The notes: generated by a model from the letters alone, not told the origin. DNA of 64,000 nt from Trichomonas vaginalis G3 (GCF_026262505.1 NC_067205.1:1860001-1924000); one strand, 5' to 3'; shown: positions 20,459 through 29,647, counted from the stretch's first letter. A program made the numbers and translations.

Positions 20459-21542
20459 ATGAGCTTGAAAGAAGTATTCGAACAACATCCATGGAGGTCA
20501 TTTAAGAAGTTCAATGAAGCTGCAAAGAGTTGGGGATTTACTAACAGAGCTGAAGTGAAAAGGTTCTTTGACAAAAATGTTGTACATCAAACAAAAATAA
20601 ACCCTTACGACTACTTTTTACCAATTTACTCCAACACTCCTGACGCATACCAATTTGACACTCTCATTCAAAGCAGAAAAGGAGGACATAAACCATTCCT
20701 CATCTTCATTAATGTTAACACTCGTAAAGCATATGCATATCCAATGAAATAAAGGAACTCGTGAAGTGTTAAGAGTTTTACAAAAGTTTGTAGCAGAACA
20801 TAACCCAAGTACTTTAACATCAGACCAAGACAGTGCATACCTCAGCAATGAAATCACAGAATTTCTCATTAAGCATAACATAACTCACTACACTACTGAA
20901 GACCATAACCATAACATACTCGGCATCATAAACCGCTTCATAAGGACTCTCAGAGATTTAAACCAAGAGCGAGACTTTACCGAAGAAACAATGAAACATT
21001 TTCTCGAAGTATATAATTCCTCAACACATTCTACAACAGGACATACACCAAATTCAATGACACAACAACAAGAAGAAAAGTATATACAAAAGAAACGAAG
21101 CCAAACACAAAATATCAGAAATTCAACACAATTTACCCTCATTCCTGGTACAAAAGTTCGTGTAGTCCTTGACGACAAACCGTTGACAAAGAAACGTTTA
21201 AGGTTAAGTAGAAACTATTATATCGTAGACTCTACGCAAGGTAATGGATATCTTATAAAAGCTGCTGACGACTCCATTGCATTTTACCCTCGTCATAAAT
21301 TAGTCGAAAGTAGTAATGGCAAACTTGCTGAAACCATTGACGAAGCAAAGCGAGGAGTGGTTATTGAAATACTTGACTATAACATAAACGATGACACTTA
21401 TAAAGTAAGATATGAAGGAGGTGTTGAAGATGTTATACCATCTAAGAACTTGAGAGAGTCAAAGCCAACACATCTGGGACCATTAGAGCGGGAGTACTGG
21501 AAAGACAAAAATATGCCAGAAAGAATAAGAAAATTCTTCTAA
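20459..21542 (+). pseudogene. Maverick DDE integrase with chromodomain-like tail, frameshifted
   Basis: The first frame (20459-20752) gives the N-terminal region and the first catalytic-region Asp (YQFDTL at about 20656). The second (20766-21542) gives the second Asp (LTSDQDSAYL) and the helix where the Glu is expected (HNILGIINRFIRTL). In this copy Asn occupies the position usually held by Glu in the V/L-E-R-F pattern. A chromodomain-like tail follows (KVRYEGGVEDVIPSKNL), as in many Polinton integrases. One missing base near 20748 separates the frames. The integrase would insert the element with a short duplication. It starts 19 bases after the fiber stop. Confidence 0.85.
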
Positions 21543-21776
21543 ACTTTTTCATTAGATGTAAATCAGACATGAATGAGAACAGTCATGTATTATTAATGGT
21601 ACCATTTATTTTAACATAAAGACGCAAAGCGGCGAGGACGAAGTCCATGACCAAAAATAATGTTTAGGGTAGATGGTTAGATCTAACATCATTTCTACCC
21701 TCATTTCTACCCTCTTGAATTTTCATGAATTTTCCCGAAATAAAAAATAAAGTTAGTTTTATTTTATTTATTTTGT

Positions 21777-21990
21777 ATTTTTTTGTATGTAAAGACATGA
21801 TTTCAGGGATTTTTTTGACGAAGTGTCAATCTTCACTTCGTCAAAAAATAACAGTTATCTAATGAAAAAGTGTCATTTTTTGTATTTTTTTTGTATGTAA
21901 AGACATGATTTCAGGGATTTTTTTGACGAAGTGTCAATCTTCACTTCGTCAAAAAATAACAGTTATCTAATGAAAAAGTGTCATTTTTTT
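21777..21990. repeat. Two-copy promoter-like module with hairpin
   Basis: A unit of about 107 bp occurs twice in tandem. Each unit has TTTTGTATGTAAAGACATGA, the same sequence that precedes real genes of this element. It is followed 10 bases later by a stem-loop of TTTTTTGACGAAGTG and CACTTCGTCAAAAAA. No open frame of coding length follows. Confidence 0.7.
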
Positions 21991-22683
21991 GTATTTGACG
22001 AGAATGTCGGGTAGATGGTTAGATCTAACCTCATTTCTAACCTCATTTCTACCCTCTTGAATTTGTCAAGACTTCTTCGTAAATGTTTTGTCAAGACTTC
22101 TTCGTAAATGTTTTTTCACCTCTTTTTTCACCTCTTGAATTTTCATGACTTCTTCGTAAATGTTTTGTCAAGACTTCTTCGTAATGAGTGTAAAGGACCC
22201 AAAAATAATGTTTAGGTGAAGAGGTTAGATCTAACCTCATTTCTACCCTCATTTCTACCCTCTTGAATTTTCATGACTTCTTCGTAAATGTTTTGTCAAG
22301 ACTTCTTCGTAATGAGTGTAAAGGACCCAAAAATAATGTTTAGGTGAAGAGGTTAGATCTAACCTCATTTCTACCCTCATTTCTACCCTCTTGAATTTTC
22401 ATGACTTCTTCGTAAATGTTTTGTCAAGACTTCTTCGTAATGAGTGTAAAGGACCCAAAAATAATGTTTAGGTGAAGAGGTTAGATCTAACCTCATTTCT
22501 ACCCTCATTTCTACCCTCTTGAATTTTCATGACTTCTTCGTAAATGTTTTGTCAAGACTTCTTCGTAATGAGTGTAAAGGACCCAAAAATATATTTTAGG
22601 GTAGATGGTTAGATCTAACCTCATTTCTAACCTCATTTCTAACCTCATTTCTACCCTCATTTCTACCCTCTTGAATTTTCATG

Positions 22684-22749
22684 AATTTTCCCGAAATAAA
22701 AAATAAAGTTAGTTTTATTTTTTTTATTTTTTTATTTTGTATAAAAGAT
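22684..22749 (+). promoter_or_regulatory. Shared Maverick upstream element
   Basis: The leader CCCGAAATAAAAAATAAAG, then a T-rich tract and TTTTGTATAAAAGAT, precedes the ATG at 22750. Closely related leaders precede the genes at 24019 and 24719 and the duplicated module near 21730-21800. This suggests a common core promoter for this gene block. Confidence 0.55.
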
Positions 22750-23688
22750 ATGATTTCAACAACCGGCACAACAACAATTCAAACAACAGCACCAAACTCT
22801 TTAGTCATGAATCCAACATCTATGTTAGTAGAGATGAAAAGCTTCATTCCTTCTTCATATACTTTTGAAACAGAAATCCAGAAGATAAAGCAAGAACTTT
22901 TAACAAGTAATTTAGACTGTAGTGCGAAAGATGAAACAAATGAACAGTATCTTTATGAAATGCAGGACCTCATCGACCATTTACCCAAACTACCTGAAAT
23001 CCAACAACAAAAACTCACTATTCCTGAATTCGACGAAATTGAAGTCAAAGCAACTGACTCAGTAGAAATAAAGAAGTTCATACGAAAGGTAAACTATGAG
23101 TTTCTAGGATTTCATTGCAACCATAAGGTTATGGACAAAGATTGCGACATGGTATATAAGAATGTTTCTGACATATATAAATCTGAAGAATTTAAGACCT
23201 ACGACAACTTTGTTTCGTTAGTTGCTGAATGTGTATGGGAAATAAGAGATAAAGATAGAAGAGGCAAAGTATGGAACAAACAAATAAGACCCGCTATGTT
23301 TGAGATGAAGAGAGCAATTGACGCTTTAGTTGTTTTAGCTGGTTTTATTTCAATGTATAACGCAAAAATGAATCCGCAATGTTCAAAATGTAAAGCAGCA
23401 ATGAGGAAATATAACTACTCCGTCAAAGAGATAGAACGTATGAGAAACGACTATGCTGACTTAAAGAAAGAAGTAGAGAAACCAGCAGAAGATAAAATGG
23501 ACATGTTAGCATTTCTGAACAAAAACTATCCAACTGCTGACGATTTCCTATTATCTGATGTCAAGAAGAAATATAAAGAAACCTTCGGCATTGTTAAAAC
23601 ATTCGATGTACTAAAAGAAGAAATAGAGGCTACAAAACTGTTTAGAGTCTCACGAATTCATAACGTTTACCATGTAAAACGCTTATAA
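22750..23688 (+). CDS. Maverick protein of unknown function, helical, about 312 aa
   Basis: The frame is open from 22681, but the ATG at 22750 follows the shared promoter-like leader; the upstream 23 codons are translated T-rich leader. The protein has a Thr-rich N-terminus. Two helical regions follow, with a small Cys cluster between them (CNHKVMDKDC, and later CSKCKAAM). The C-terminal 60 residues look like a compact winged-helix-like or adaptor domain. The Cys pairs could bind zinc. It is intact, unlike most neighbours. A DNA-binding or replication-accessory role is possible but not shown. Confidence 0.6.
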   Translation: MISTTGTTTIQTTAPNSLVMNPTSMLVEMKSFIPSSYTFETEIQKIKQELLTSNLDCSAKDETNEQYLYEMQDLIDHLPKLPEIQQQKLTIPEFDEIEVKATDSVEIKKFIRKVNYEFLGFHCNHKVMDKDCDMVYKNVSDIYKSEEFKTYDNFVSLVAECVWEIRDKDRRGKVWNKQIRPAMFEMKRAIDALVVLAGFISMYNAKMNPQCSKCKAAMRKYNYSVKEIERMRNDYADLKKEVEKPAEDKMDMLAFLNKNYPTADDFLLSDVKKKYKETFGIVKTFDVLKEEIEATKLFRVSRIHNVYHVKRL

Positions 23689-23708
23689 AATAACTGGGGT
23701 AGAAATGA

Positions 23709-23899
23709 GGTTAGATCTAACCATCTACCCTAAAATATATTTTTATTGAATTCAGCACAAAATTCTGAGTAAAATAATTTTTAGGGCACGTGTCAAACCG
23801 TTGAGTTTTCACAAAATTCCAAAAATAACGTTTACCATGTAAAACGTTTATAAAATAACTGGGGTAGAAAAGAGGGTAGAAATGAGGTTAGATCTAACC
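23709..23899. repeat. Inverted-orientation GGTTAGATCTAACC boxes between genes
   Basis: Two copies (23709-23722 and 23886-23899) lie in a duplicated stretch. That stretch includes GTAGAAATGAGGTTAGATCT and the continuation ACCATCTACCC. Compared with the copies left of 22620, the flanking TTCTACCC and GATGG sequences are in the opposite orientation. The gene at 22750-23688 is thus bracketed by inverted boxes. Confidence 0.65.
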
Positions 23900-23959
23900 A
23901 TCTACCCTAAAATATATTTTTATTGAATTCAGCAACAAAAATCATGAATTTCCTTAAGA

Positions 23960-24018
23960 TAGAAAAAATAAAGTTAGTTTTATTTTTATTTATTTTTTTA
24001 TTTTGTATGTAAAGACAT
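23960..24018 (+). promoter_or_regulatory. Shared Maverick upstream element
   Basis: AAAAAATAAAGTTAG, a T-rich tract and TTTTGTATGTAAAGACAT lead directly into the ATG at 24019, as at 22684 and 24670. Confidence 0.55.
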
Positions 24019-24630
24019 ATGTCAAACATTGAGTTTGAAACAGTTAGAAAGATAGACAATGACACCAAATTGGTTAGAATAGGTGATTTAAACGTAAGAT
24101 ACTCAAAGAAATACAACAAATATTCTTTGTCAGACATTATATCTCCATCTGGAAAGAAAACACACGAGTGGGTTAGAAATGCTTCAACTCAGAAAATTTT
24201 GACAAGAAATCCTGAGCTTATGATATCAGTAAGATTCTATGGAACTACAGCATATCTCATCGACAAAAGTCTTATACCAATAGTTTTGTTATGGATTGAC
24301 CCAGTTGTTGGATATAACTTCATAACTTATGGTTCATTCGATACGGAACGTTGCAGTGAAGGCTTACTTTACATCGTTCAGAAACCGAAGGACTTCAACA
24401 CAAAAAGATATAAGATAGGAAGGACATATAATATAACTCAAAGATATGACTCTACAGTCAATAGAGTCACGGTTGTGTTCGTTAATGATATGAGAGCCGC
24501 AGAAACAGAACTACTTGAAAAGTTTGAGAAAATGTATGGTGCTCCCATAAAAGGTAAAGAAACGTTTGAAGTAGATGAGATAGATAAAGCTATAAAATTA
24601 TTTGACGAAGTTGCTGAAAAATACATGTAA
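24019..24630 (+). CDS. KilA-N plus GIY-YIG-like (T5orf172/MUG113) protein
   Basis: The 203-aa protein has an N-terminal KilA-N DNA-binding domain (about residues 25-105, with YSLSDIIS and the ID..LIPIVLLWIDP helix). A C-terminal T5orf172/MUG113 domain spans about residues 115-200: GLLYIVQKP, YKIGRTYNITQR, then an AETELLEKF helix. The latter belongs to the GIY-YIG nuclease superfamily, with Tyr in LLYIVQ and KIGRT as the core. This domain pair is common in large DNA viruses and phages, where it acts as a site-specific DNA-binding regulator or nuclease. The gene is intact, with a short promoter-like leader directly upstream. Confidence 0.85.
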   Translation: MSNIEFETVRKIDNDTKLVRIGDLNVRYSKKYNKYSLSDIISPSGKKTHEWVRNASTQKILTRNPELMISVRFYGTTAYLIDKSLIPIVLLWIDPVVGYNFITYGSFDTERCSEGLLYIVQKPKDFNTKRYKIGRTYNITQRYDSTVNRVTVVFVNDMRAAETELLEKFEKMYGAPIKGKETFEVDEIDKAIKLFDEVAEKYM

Positions 24631-24669
24631 AGCGTTTATTTTTGGTCTTTTGTGAAAGTCAGAAAATAA

Positions 24670-24718
24670 CGCTAATTTTATTTTTATTTATTTTTTTATT
24701 TTGTATGTAAAGACAGTA
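24670..24718 (+). promoter_or_regulatory. Shared Maverick upstream element
   Basis: GCTAATTTTATTTTTATT followed by TTTTGTATGTAAAGACAG leads into the ATG at 24719, matching the leaders at 22684 and 23960. Confidence 0.55.
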
Positions 24719-25538
24719 ATGACAACATCAGAGAACACAACAACAGTTAGTCCATGAAGCATAAATGAAGAATACGAATACATACAGTATAACAAACAGT
24801 TACGTCTCATTCGTTCAGTCAAAGATGACATGTACCAAATGCAAAGTATAATGAATGCTCTTCGTTCTACAAAGCAAGCATATCATTGGTTTGAAAACCA
24901 ACAGACAAAAGAACTTTTAGAAGAATTTCCTCATATGATTGCTTCCCTCGGAAAACCGAGAGAAGAGATTCCGTACGAAAATCGCAAGAATTTGGCACCT
25001 GGTTTGAAAGGTTATTATGTTCATAGACTTTTAGTAAACGCTGTAGCAATGTGGGCTTCACCTCGTTATGCTTGTTATATTTTCATGATGTTAGATGAAC
25101 TATATAAAGCAGAACGTGGAGAGATGGAAAAGAAACTTCAAGCAAAAGATGAAGTCATTGAATCCAAAGACAAAAGCATACAGAAAAGAATACCACGTTC
25201 AGTACCAAAAGGAAAGGAAAAAGTTATAAGTATATGATTTACGCTGAAGATGGAGAAAGAAGAAGACAGAGATATGGTTATGTTGCATTTAGTCAGAAGA
25301 AACAACAAAGCTTTTATGACCTTGCTAAAATATATAAATCTGACAGAAACTGGTTCTATCGTGAAAACTTACCGATTTCAATGACACCGAATGAGCAAAT
25401 AAATGAAATTGTCAAAAATACTCTTCCTCAAACACACTATGACATCAAAGGTTGCACAATACTTACATTCAAAGAAGACTTACATTACTGAAGGAAAAAA
25501 TAACAGAATATTTCGATAACTTCAAAGAGGAAGAATAA
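24719..25538 (+). pseudogene. KilA-N domain protein, nonsense and frameshift mutations
   Basis: The ATG follows the shared leader. An in-frame TGA occurs after 12 codons (near 24756). The same frame then continues through a clear KilA-N domain (YHWFENQQTKELL; then GLKGYYVHRLLVNAVAMWAS at about 25010-25070) and a coiled coil. It stops at 25237. Coding continues in another frame (25228-25491: YMIYAEDGERRRQRYGYVAF) and in a third to a TAA at 25536-25538. The C-terminal part resembles the domain that follows KilA-N in many viral Bro-like proteins. At least one stop and two frameshifts make it non-functional as read. Intact length would be about 272 aa. Confidence 0.8.
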
Positions 25539-25592
25539 AAAAATCTAAGCTAATTTTATTTTTTTATAAAATTTTATCTCATATGAAAGAAC

Positions 25593-25808
25593 ATGAATTT
25601 AGAATATTCGGAACTCATGACAGAAGAAGAGAACGAACAACATGTAAAAGATTATGCAAAATTTCTGAAGACATACAAAGCATTTAAACAATATCTAAAT
25701 GCTTCTAAAGATTATGCAAAATTTCTGAAGGTATATAAAGCTTATGAAAAAGCGTATGAAAAGTTTATACATTGGGGAATTGTTGTAAAATATCGATATG
25801 AAGACTAA
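25593..25808 (+). CDS. Small Maverick protein with internal duplication, 71 aa
   Basis: The protein carries two copies of KDYAKFLK-T/V-YKA (about residues 19-30 and 39-50), so part of it arose by duplication of a helix. It is Tyr/Lys-rich and helical. No family is recognised. It is intact, convergent with the methylase fragment. Confidence 0.5.
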   Translation: MNLEYSELMTEEENEQHVKDYAKFLKTYKAFKQYLNASKDYAKFLKVYKAYEKAYEKFIHWGIVVKYRYED

Positions 25809-25826
25809 CCAAAAATATATTTTTGC

Positions 25827-26267
25827 TTAAATGACGTCAGGGTCTATTTCTTCAACCATTTCACTTCCTTCGTCAATGTCAATAGAAGCTTCTTCAACCT
25901 TTGGTAAGAATTTCTGTATAACATCTTTGTTCGTTATTGTCTTCAGAGATGAAGGATAATATTTCACATTTGTGTTATCTAATGGTATACGTTCCATCTT
26001 ACCTATAGGTATCTTTTCTTTTAACTCACTCAATATTTTGTTAGTGTCTGGAATATGTTTGAGACGGTCCATATAGTTGTCGAAGTCATTGCATATAATC
26101 TTTGAGTCTGGGAATATTGTATGGCACAAATTGGATATATAGAAACTTCCACCGAACAAATCTACAAATGTTAGACCATTCGGTAGTTTCTTAAGTTCTC
26201 TCAATATAATATCTTTACATTTACTCTTATTTCCAAAGAACGGTAACGGAGGTTTTGTAAAATTCAT
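25827..26267 (-). CDS. D12-class adenine-N6 DNA methylase, N-terminal part only
   Basis: D12 (Dam-type) enzymes methylate adenine in DNA. Residues 6-16 (PPLPFFGNKSK) match their motif X. FVDLFGGSFYIS (about 34-45) is the AdoMet-binding motif I, and IICNDFDNY is the following acidic motif. The catalytic DPPY motif and target-recognition region are absent: the frame is 146 aa instead of about 250-280 and ends in an acidic tail. It is therefore probably inactive or a truncated variant. It lies at the right edge of the element, where truncation of the element may also have removed it. Mavericks and related viruses are known to carry such methylases. Confidence 0.75.
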   Translation of the reverse strand: MNFTKPPLPFFGNKSKCKDIILRELKKLPNGLTFVDLFGGSFYISNLCHTIFPDSKIICNDFDNYMDRLKHIPDTNKILSELKEKIPIGKMERIPLDNTNVKYYPSSLKTITNKDVIQKFLPKVEEASIDIDEGSEMVEEIDPDVI

Positions 26268-26610
26268 TTATATATAATAATAAAAATGTTTTTACCCGAA
26301 AAGTGACAGAAAAGTGACAAAACATGAAAACATATATAATTTGTGAAAAGTGAAACATTATATAATGTTTTCGACCCAGAAGAAGGCTTCTTCCCAGAAG
26401 CAATGGAGGAAGAAGAAGAGTCCTCCGAATTCACACCAGAAGACTAACAATTTTCCGAATAAAAACTTCATTTATACTAAACATCTTCGGGGCTAGAGGG
26501 CACGAAGTGCCTGGAAGCCCCACTTCCTTTTTTTTTTTTTTTATTTTACCTATATTTTGAATATGTATAGTCTAGAAGATTTTAACAATATCATAAACAT
26601 ATGTTATTGT
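26268..26610. other. Right border of the first Maverick
   Basis: A short stretch with coding-like acidic composition (about 26362-26447, three frames open, none with a good start) may be the remnant of a gene end. A hairpin-like GGGGCTAGAGGGCACGAAGTG and GGAAGCCCCAC (about 26488-26522), a T-tract and AT-rich DNA follow. The next repeat begins at 26611. No polymerase sequence is found here. Confidence 0.45.
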
Positions 26611-27674
26611 TGTAAACAGAAATTCATCAAAAGTGACACCTCAGAAAAGCTAAAATATTGAATTTTTGGAACTTTTGATAGAGCACGTTTTTAAATATTA
26701 ATTAAAGTAAATGTATATTTTGTAAAGATTCTTTTTAATAAAAAAATAAAATTTTGAAGAAGAACACAAAATCTTCTGAAAAATAATATCACATAAACTC
26801 ATATTATTTTCTAATAGATAACTATTTTATATAAAAATCAAATTCAATGATGTTAAAAGCGAAGGATAAACCTCAAAATTTACGAATATAATGAGTGTGA
26901 ATATAATGCTTATCTATCATAAAACCATATGAAATATCAATTTTTGCTTTACGCCTAATTTTTGACGACAATTAGCAAAAAATGTTAAATGTTAACACTC
27001 AGTCCATTTGAATATGAAAAATAAAATTGACTTTGATTAAATGTTTTTATTTATCATGCAATTCTTCTTGCGACCAAAGATTTGAATAAAATTTCAAAAA
27101 ATAAGATAGCTTAAAAAATAATATACGGTAGTGTTTACTAATAGATGAATAGTATATAAATTCTATTAAAATGGATTTGATCCAAAAAAATATAAAACCA
27201 AAAATAATTGTTATAATTTAAATGAAAGTAATTTAAAACGATTTTATTTATGATCAAATTTTATATATTTTTTTGGATCAAATCCATTTTAATAGAATTT
27301 ATTATACTATTCATCTATTAGTAAACACTACCGTATATTATTTTTTAGGCTATCTTATTTTTTGAAATTTTATTCAAATCTTTGGTCGCAAGAAGAATTG
27401 CATGATAAATAAAAACATTTAATCAAAGTCAATTTTATTTTTCATATTCAAATGGACTGAGTGTTAACATTTAACATTTTTTGCTAATTGTCGTCAAAAA
27501 TTAGGCGTAAAGCAAAAATTGATATTTCATATGGTTTTATGATAGATAAGCATTATATTCACACTCATTATATTCGTAAATTTTGAGGTTTATCCTTCGC
27601 TTTTAACATCATTGAATTTGATTTTTATATAAAATAGTTATATATTAGAAAATAATATGAGTTTATGTGATATT

Positions 27675-28753
27675 AAGTTTTATCATCTGCGACGTGACGA
27701 ATACATTTTAATTTACTCAAGAATGCGTACCCTGATACATTAAATCTAATTCCTGTCTTATTTAATTTCACAACTTTGAAAAGGAATGTATGAATAGCTA
27801 TAAAATGATGAGATGATGTTTTATGGGTTGCTTCCATTTTTTCTGAAATAAATGAATAAATATAATGTTTATAAGTTTTCATATCTTTTATGTTCTTAAT
27901 AACGAATGGTATAGACCTTTCCACTTCGTCTTCCTTCGGTGCTGTTCTTTCATATGAAACATTATTGGTATCTTCAATAATGAAACCACAATCACATAAA
28001 ATTTTATAGGTTTCAATGGTTTCTTTTGATATTTTTATCTAACAAATCAAAAACTTTATCAACACCTGTACATTTATTTAAATTAATACAGTATTAGGTG
28101 TGATCTTTGACATTGCGAAGAAACTCTTTGTCAAAACATCTCTCCCTTTTCAATGCTTTTTTGAATTTTTCAGAATCGAGAGGGGGTGAAAGTAGGATAC
28201 AGGGGTATTCTTCATTATCAATAAATTGTAACTTATGTTTATGAATAAATTTTGTGCCTTCTTCTGAAAGTGTTTCGTCTATTTCACCATCTAATAAATT
28301 TTGTGTTGATTCCAAAAAGTAATTTTTATATCTTTCTTCATGAGATTTCTGTACTTCTGATTCTGAAGCTGGGATATTCATTAAACCCTCTACTTCATTC
28401 TCATTATATTTTTCAACTTCTCTTAATTCCTTAATTTTTTCATCTATTTCATCTCTTATTTTTTCCAGTCTTTCAATTTCATCATATTCATCATCTTTAA
28501 TCCGTTCTTCATAATATTCAGGGAAAACATCAGGTTCTTTAGGTTTTTCTTCTTCAGATGTAGGATATAAAAAATTTATAACATCATCTTTATTCATTTT
28601 TCCATCATAATCAAATTCATTTAATAACTTGGCAAATTTTTTACAATTTCTTAAATAATATTTATCAACTTCATAACCCGCCTCCTCTAATATATCCTTT
28701 ATTTCCTCATTTGTGAATCCCAATTTCTTAACATTGTTAGTTGTGACACTCAT
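27675..28753 (-). pseudogene. Broken copy of the 369-aa Maverick gene at 61581
   Basis: The first 209 or so codons closely match the intact gene. After KKALK the sequence diverges and stops at 28094. Further matching sequence follows in other frames (an extra A in a run near 28040 shifts the frame). A last matching segment (IPFVIKNIKDMKTY to HVADDK) lies at 27675-27915. The final 10 codons are missing because the fragment ends there. Function unknown; see the intact copy. Confidence 0.85.
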
Positions 28754-29043
28754 TTATCATTAAATAAAAAATAAATTATTCAAAAAATGTAAGACATGAA
28801 TTTTCAAAGTTTATTTTTTAAATTTTTTTATTTTTTTTTTATTTCATTATGTAAAGGGTTTGTGAAAATTTCTTACGATTCTGAAAATTTTTAAATCACG
28901 ATTTATTCAAAAACGTAAGAATAAAAACCGTAAGAATCATACATTTATTTTATCGATTGTATGAAAATTACTCAAAATCGTTCAATATTGTATGAATTCT
29001 TACGTTTACAAAAAAAGTCACAAAACCCGTCATATATACTACT
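27675..29043 (-). mobile_element. Maverick terminal fragment inserted in the palindromic element
   Basis: On the minus strand it holds, from the right, about 290 bp of AT-rich end sequence with repeated TTCTTACG/CGTAAGAA motifs, then a broken copy of the gene that is intact at 61581-62690. It ends abruptly inside that gene. It is therefore the first ~1.4 kb of a Maverick related to the one at the window's right end. Confidence 0.75.
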
Positions 29044-29313
29044 ATCCTTCGCTTTTAAGATCATTGAATTTGATTTTTATATAAAATAGTTATATATTAG
29101 AAAATAATATGAGTTTATGTGATATTATTTTTCAGAAGATTTCATTCTATATGCCTATGAAAAGTGCTCTCAAAACTAACTTTTTCCTAATTATAATTAA
29201 ATCTAGAATATTGTATTATGCTTAGTATTATTTCATTTTTCTCATTCAATTTAGAATTTACAAATGTCAAAAAATTGAGAGCTGTCACTTTTGATGAATT
29301 TCTGTTTATTACA

Positions 29314-29647
29314 TTATCGCATTAATTTCAACAGAATATTATAAACTTTCGTGAAAATAGCAAAGAGATAACAATATTATTATGGTTTTCTTCCTAGGTA
29401 TCTATTCATTTTAGTACCTAATGATTAAAATGAATGAAATCAAAGTTTCGTGACGTCAATTAATAAAAGCTTGCAATCAATCTGTACAATATTGATATGG
29501 ATATCCATAGTATAAGGAAAAATAGCAAATCACGATTATGTCATTACTTATCTCGCGAGAAACTCCCCAAACTGTAAAGAAAGCGTTCATATACAATTTG
29601 AAAATATTATAATCAAAGTATTAGTTTTATTTATATAATCATACACT
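29314..29647. other. AT-rich spacer
   Basis: Nothing recognised between the palindromic element and the following minus-strand gene. Confidence 0.5.

Larger units (their letters stand above)
21543..22749. repeat. 1.2-kb repeat-rich spacer with 128-bp tandem units
   Basis: No gene is present. From about 22195 to 22620 a 128-bp unit repeats, with the palindrome GGTTAGATCTAACC at 22223, 22351, 22479 and 22607. Each unit also carries TTCTACCCTC runs and ACTTCTTCGTAA motifs. Related partial units lie at 21675 and 22017. The spacer separates the integrase from the next gene and holds promoter-like sequence at its right end. Confidence 0.8.
12250..26560. mobile_element. Maverick/Polinton virus-like transposon, decayed
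   Basis: Maverick hallmarks are present: an A32/FtsK-type packaging ATPase, a retroviral-type integrase with a chromodomain-like tail, small capsid-like genes, and a dense layout with both strands used and 4-bp gene overlaps. A large fiber locus, two KilA-N proteins and a D12 methylase fragment are accessory genes. Protein-primed polymerase B and a recognisable large major capsid gene are absent. The element is therefore internally deleted or end-truncated. Many genes carry single-base frameshifts. Borders are approximate because no terminal inverted repeat was found. Confidence 0.85.
26611..29313. repeat. Palindromic element, copy 2, interrupted
   Basis: The left arm (26611-27220) is nearly identical to 1457-2067. 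The right arm (27221-27674, resumed at 29044-29313) matches 4169-4813. The centre keeps the empty TTAA site that is filled in copy 1. The right arm is split by a Maverick end fragment. About 80 bases (TCCTTCGCTTTTA to GTGATATTA) are present on both sides of the split (27592-27674 and 29045-29123). Confidence 0.8.

Noticed and set aside
12382-25538. Reading the Maverick breaks as spliceosomal introns
   Set aside because: Breaks are single-base shifts in otherwise continuous coding sequence; no GT...AG interval with removed sequence is needed, and trichomonad introns are rare and have strict motifs not seen here.
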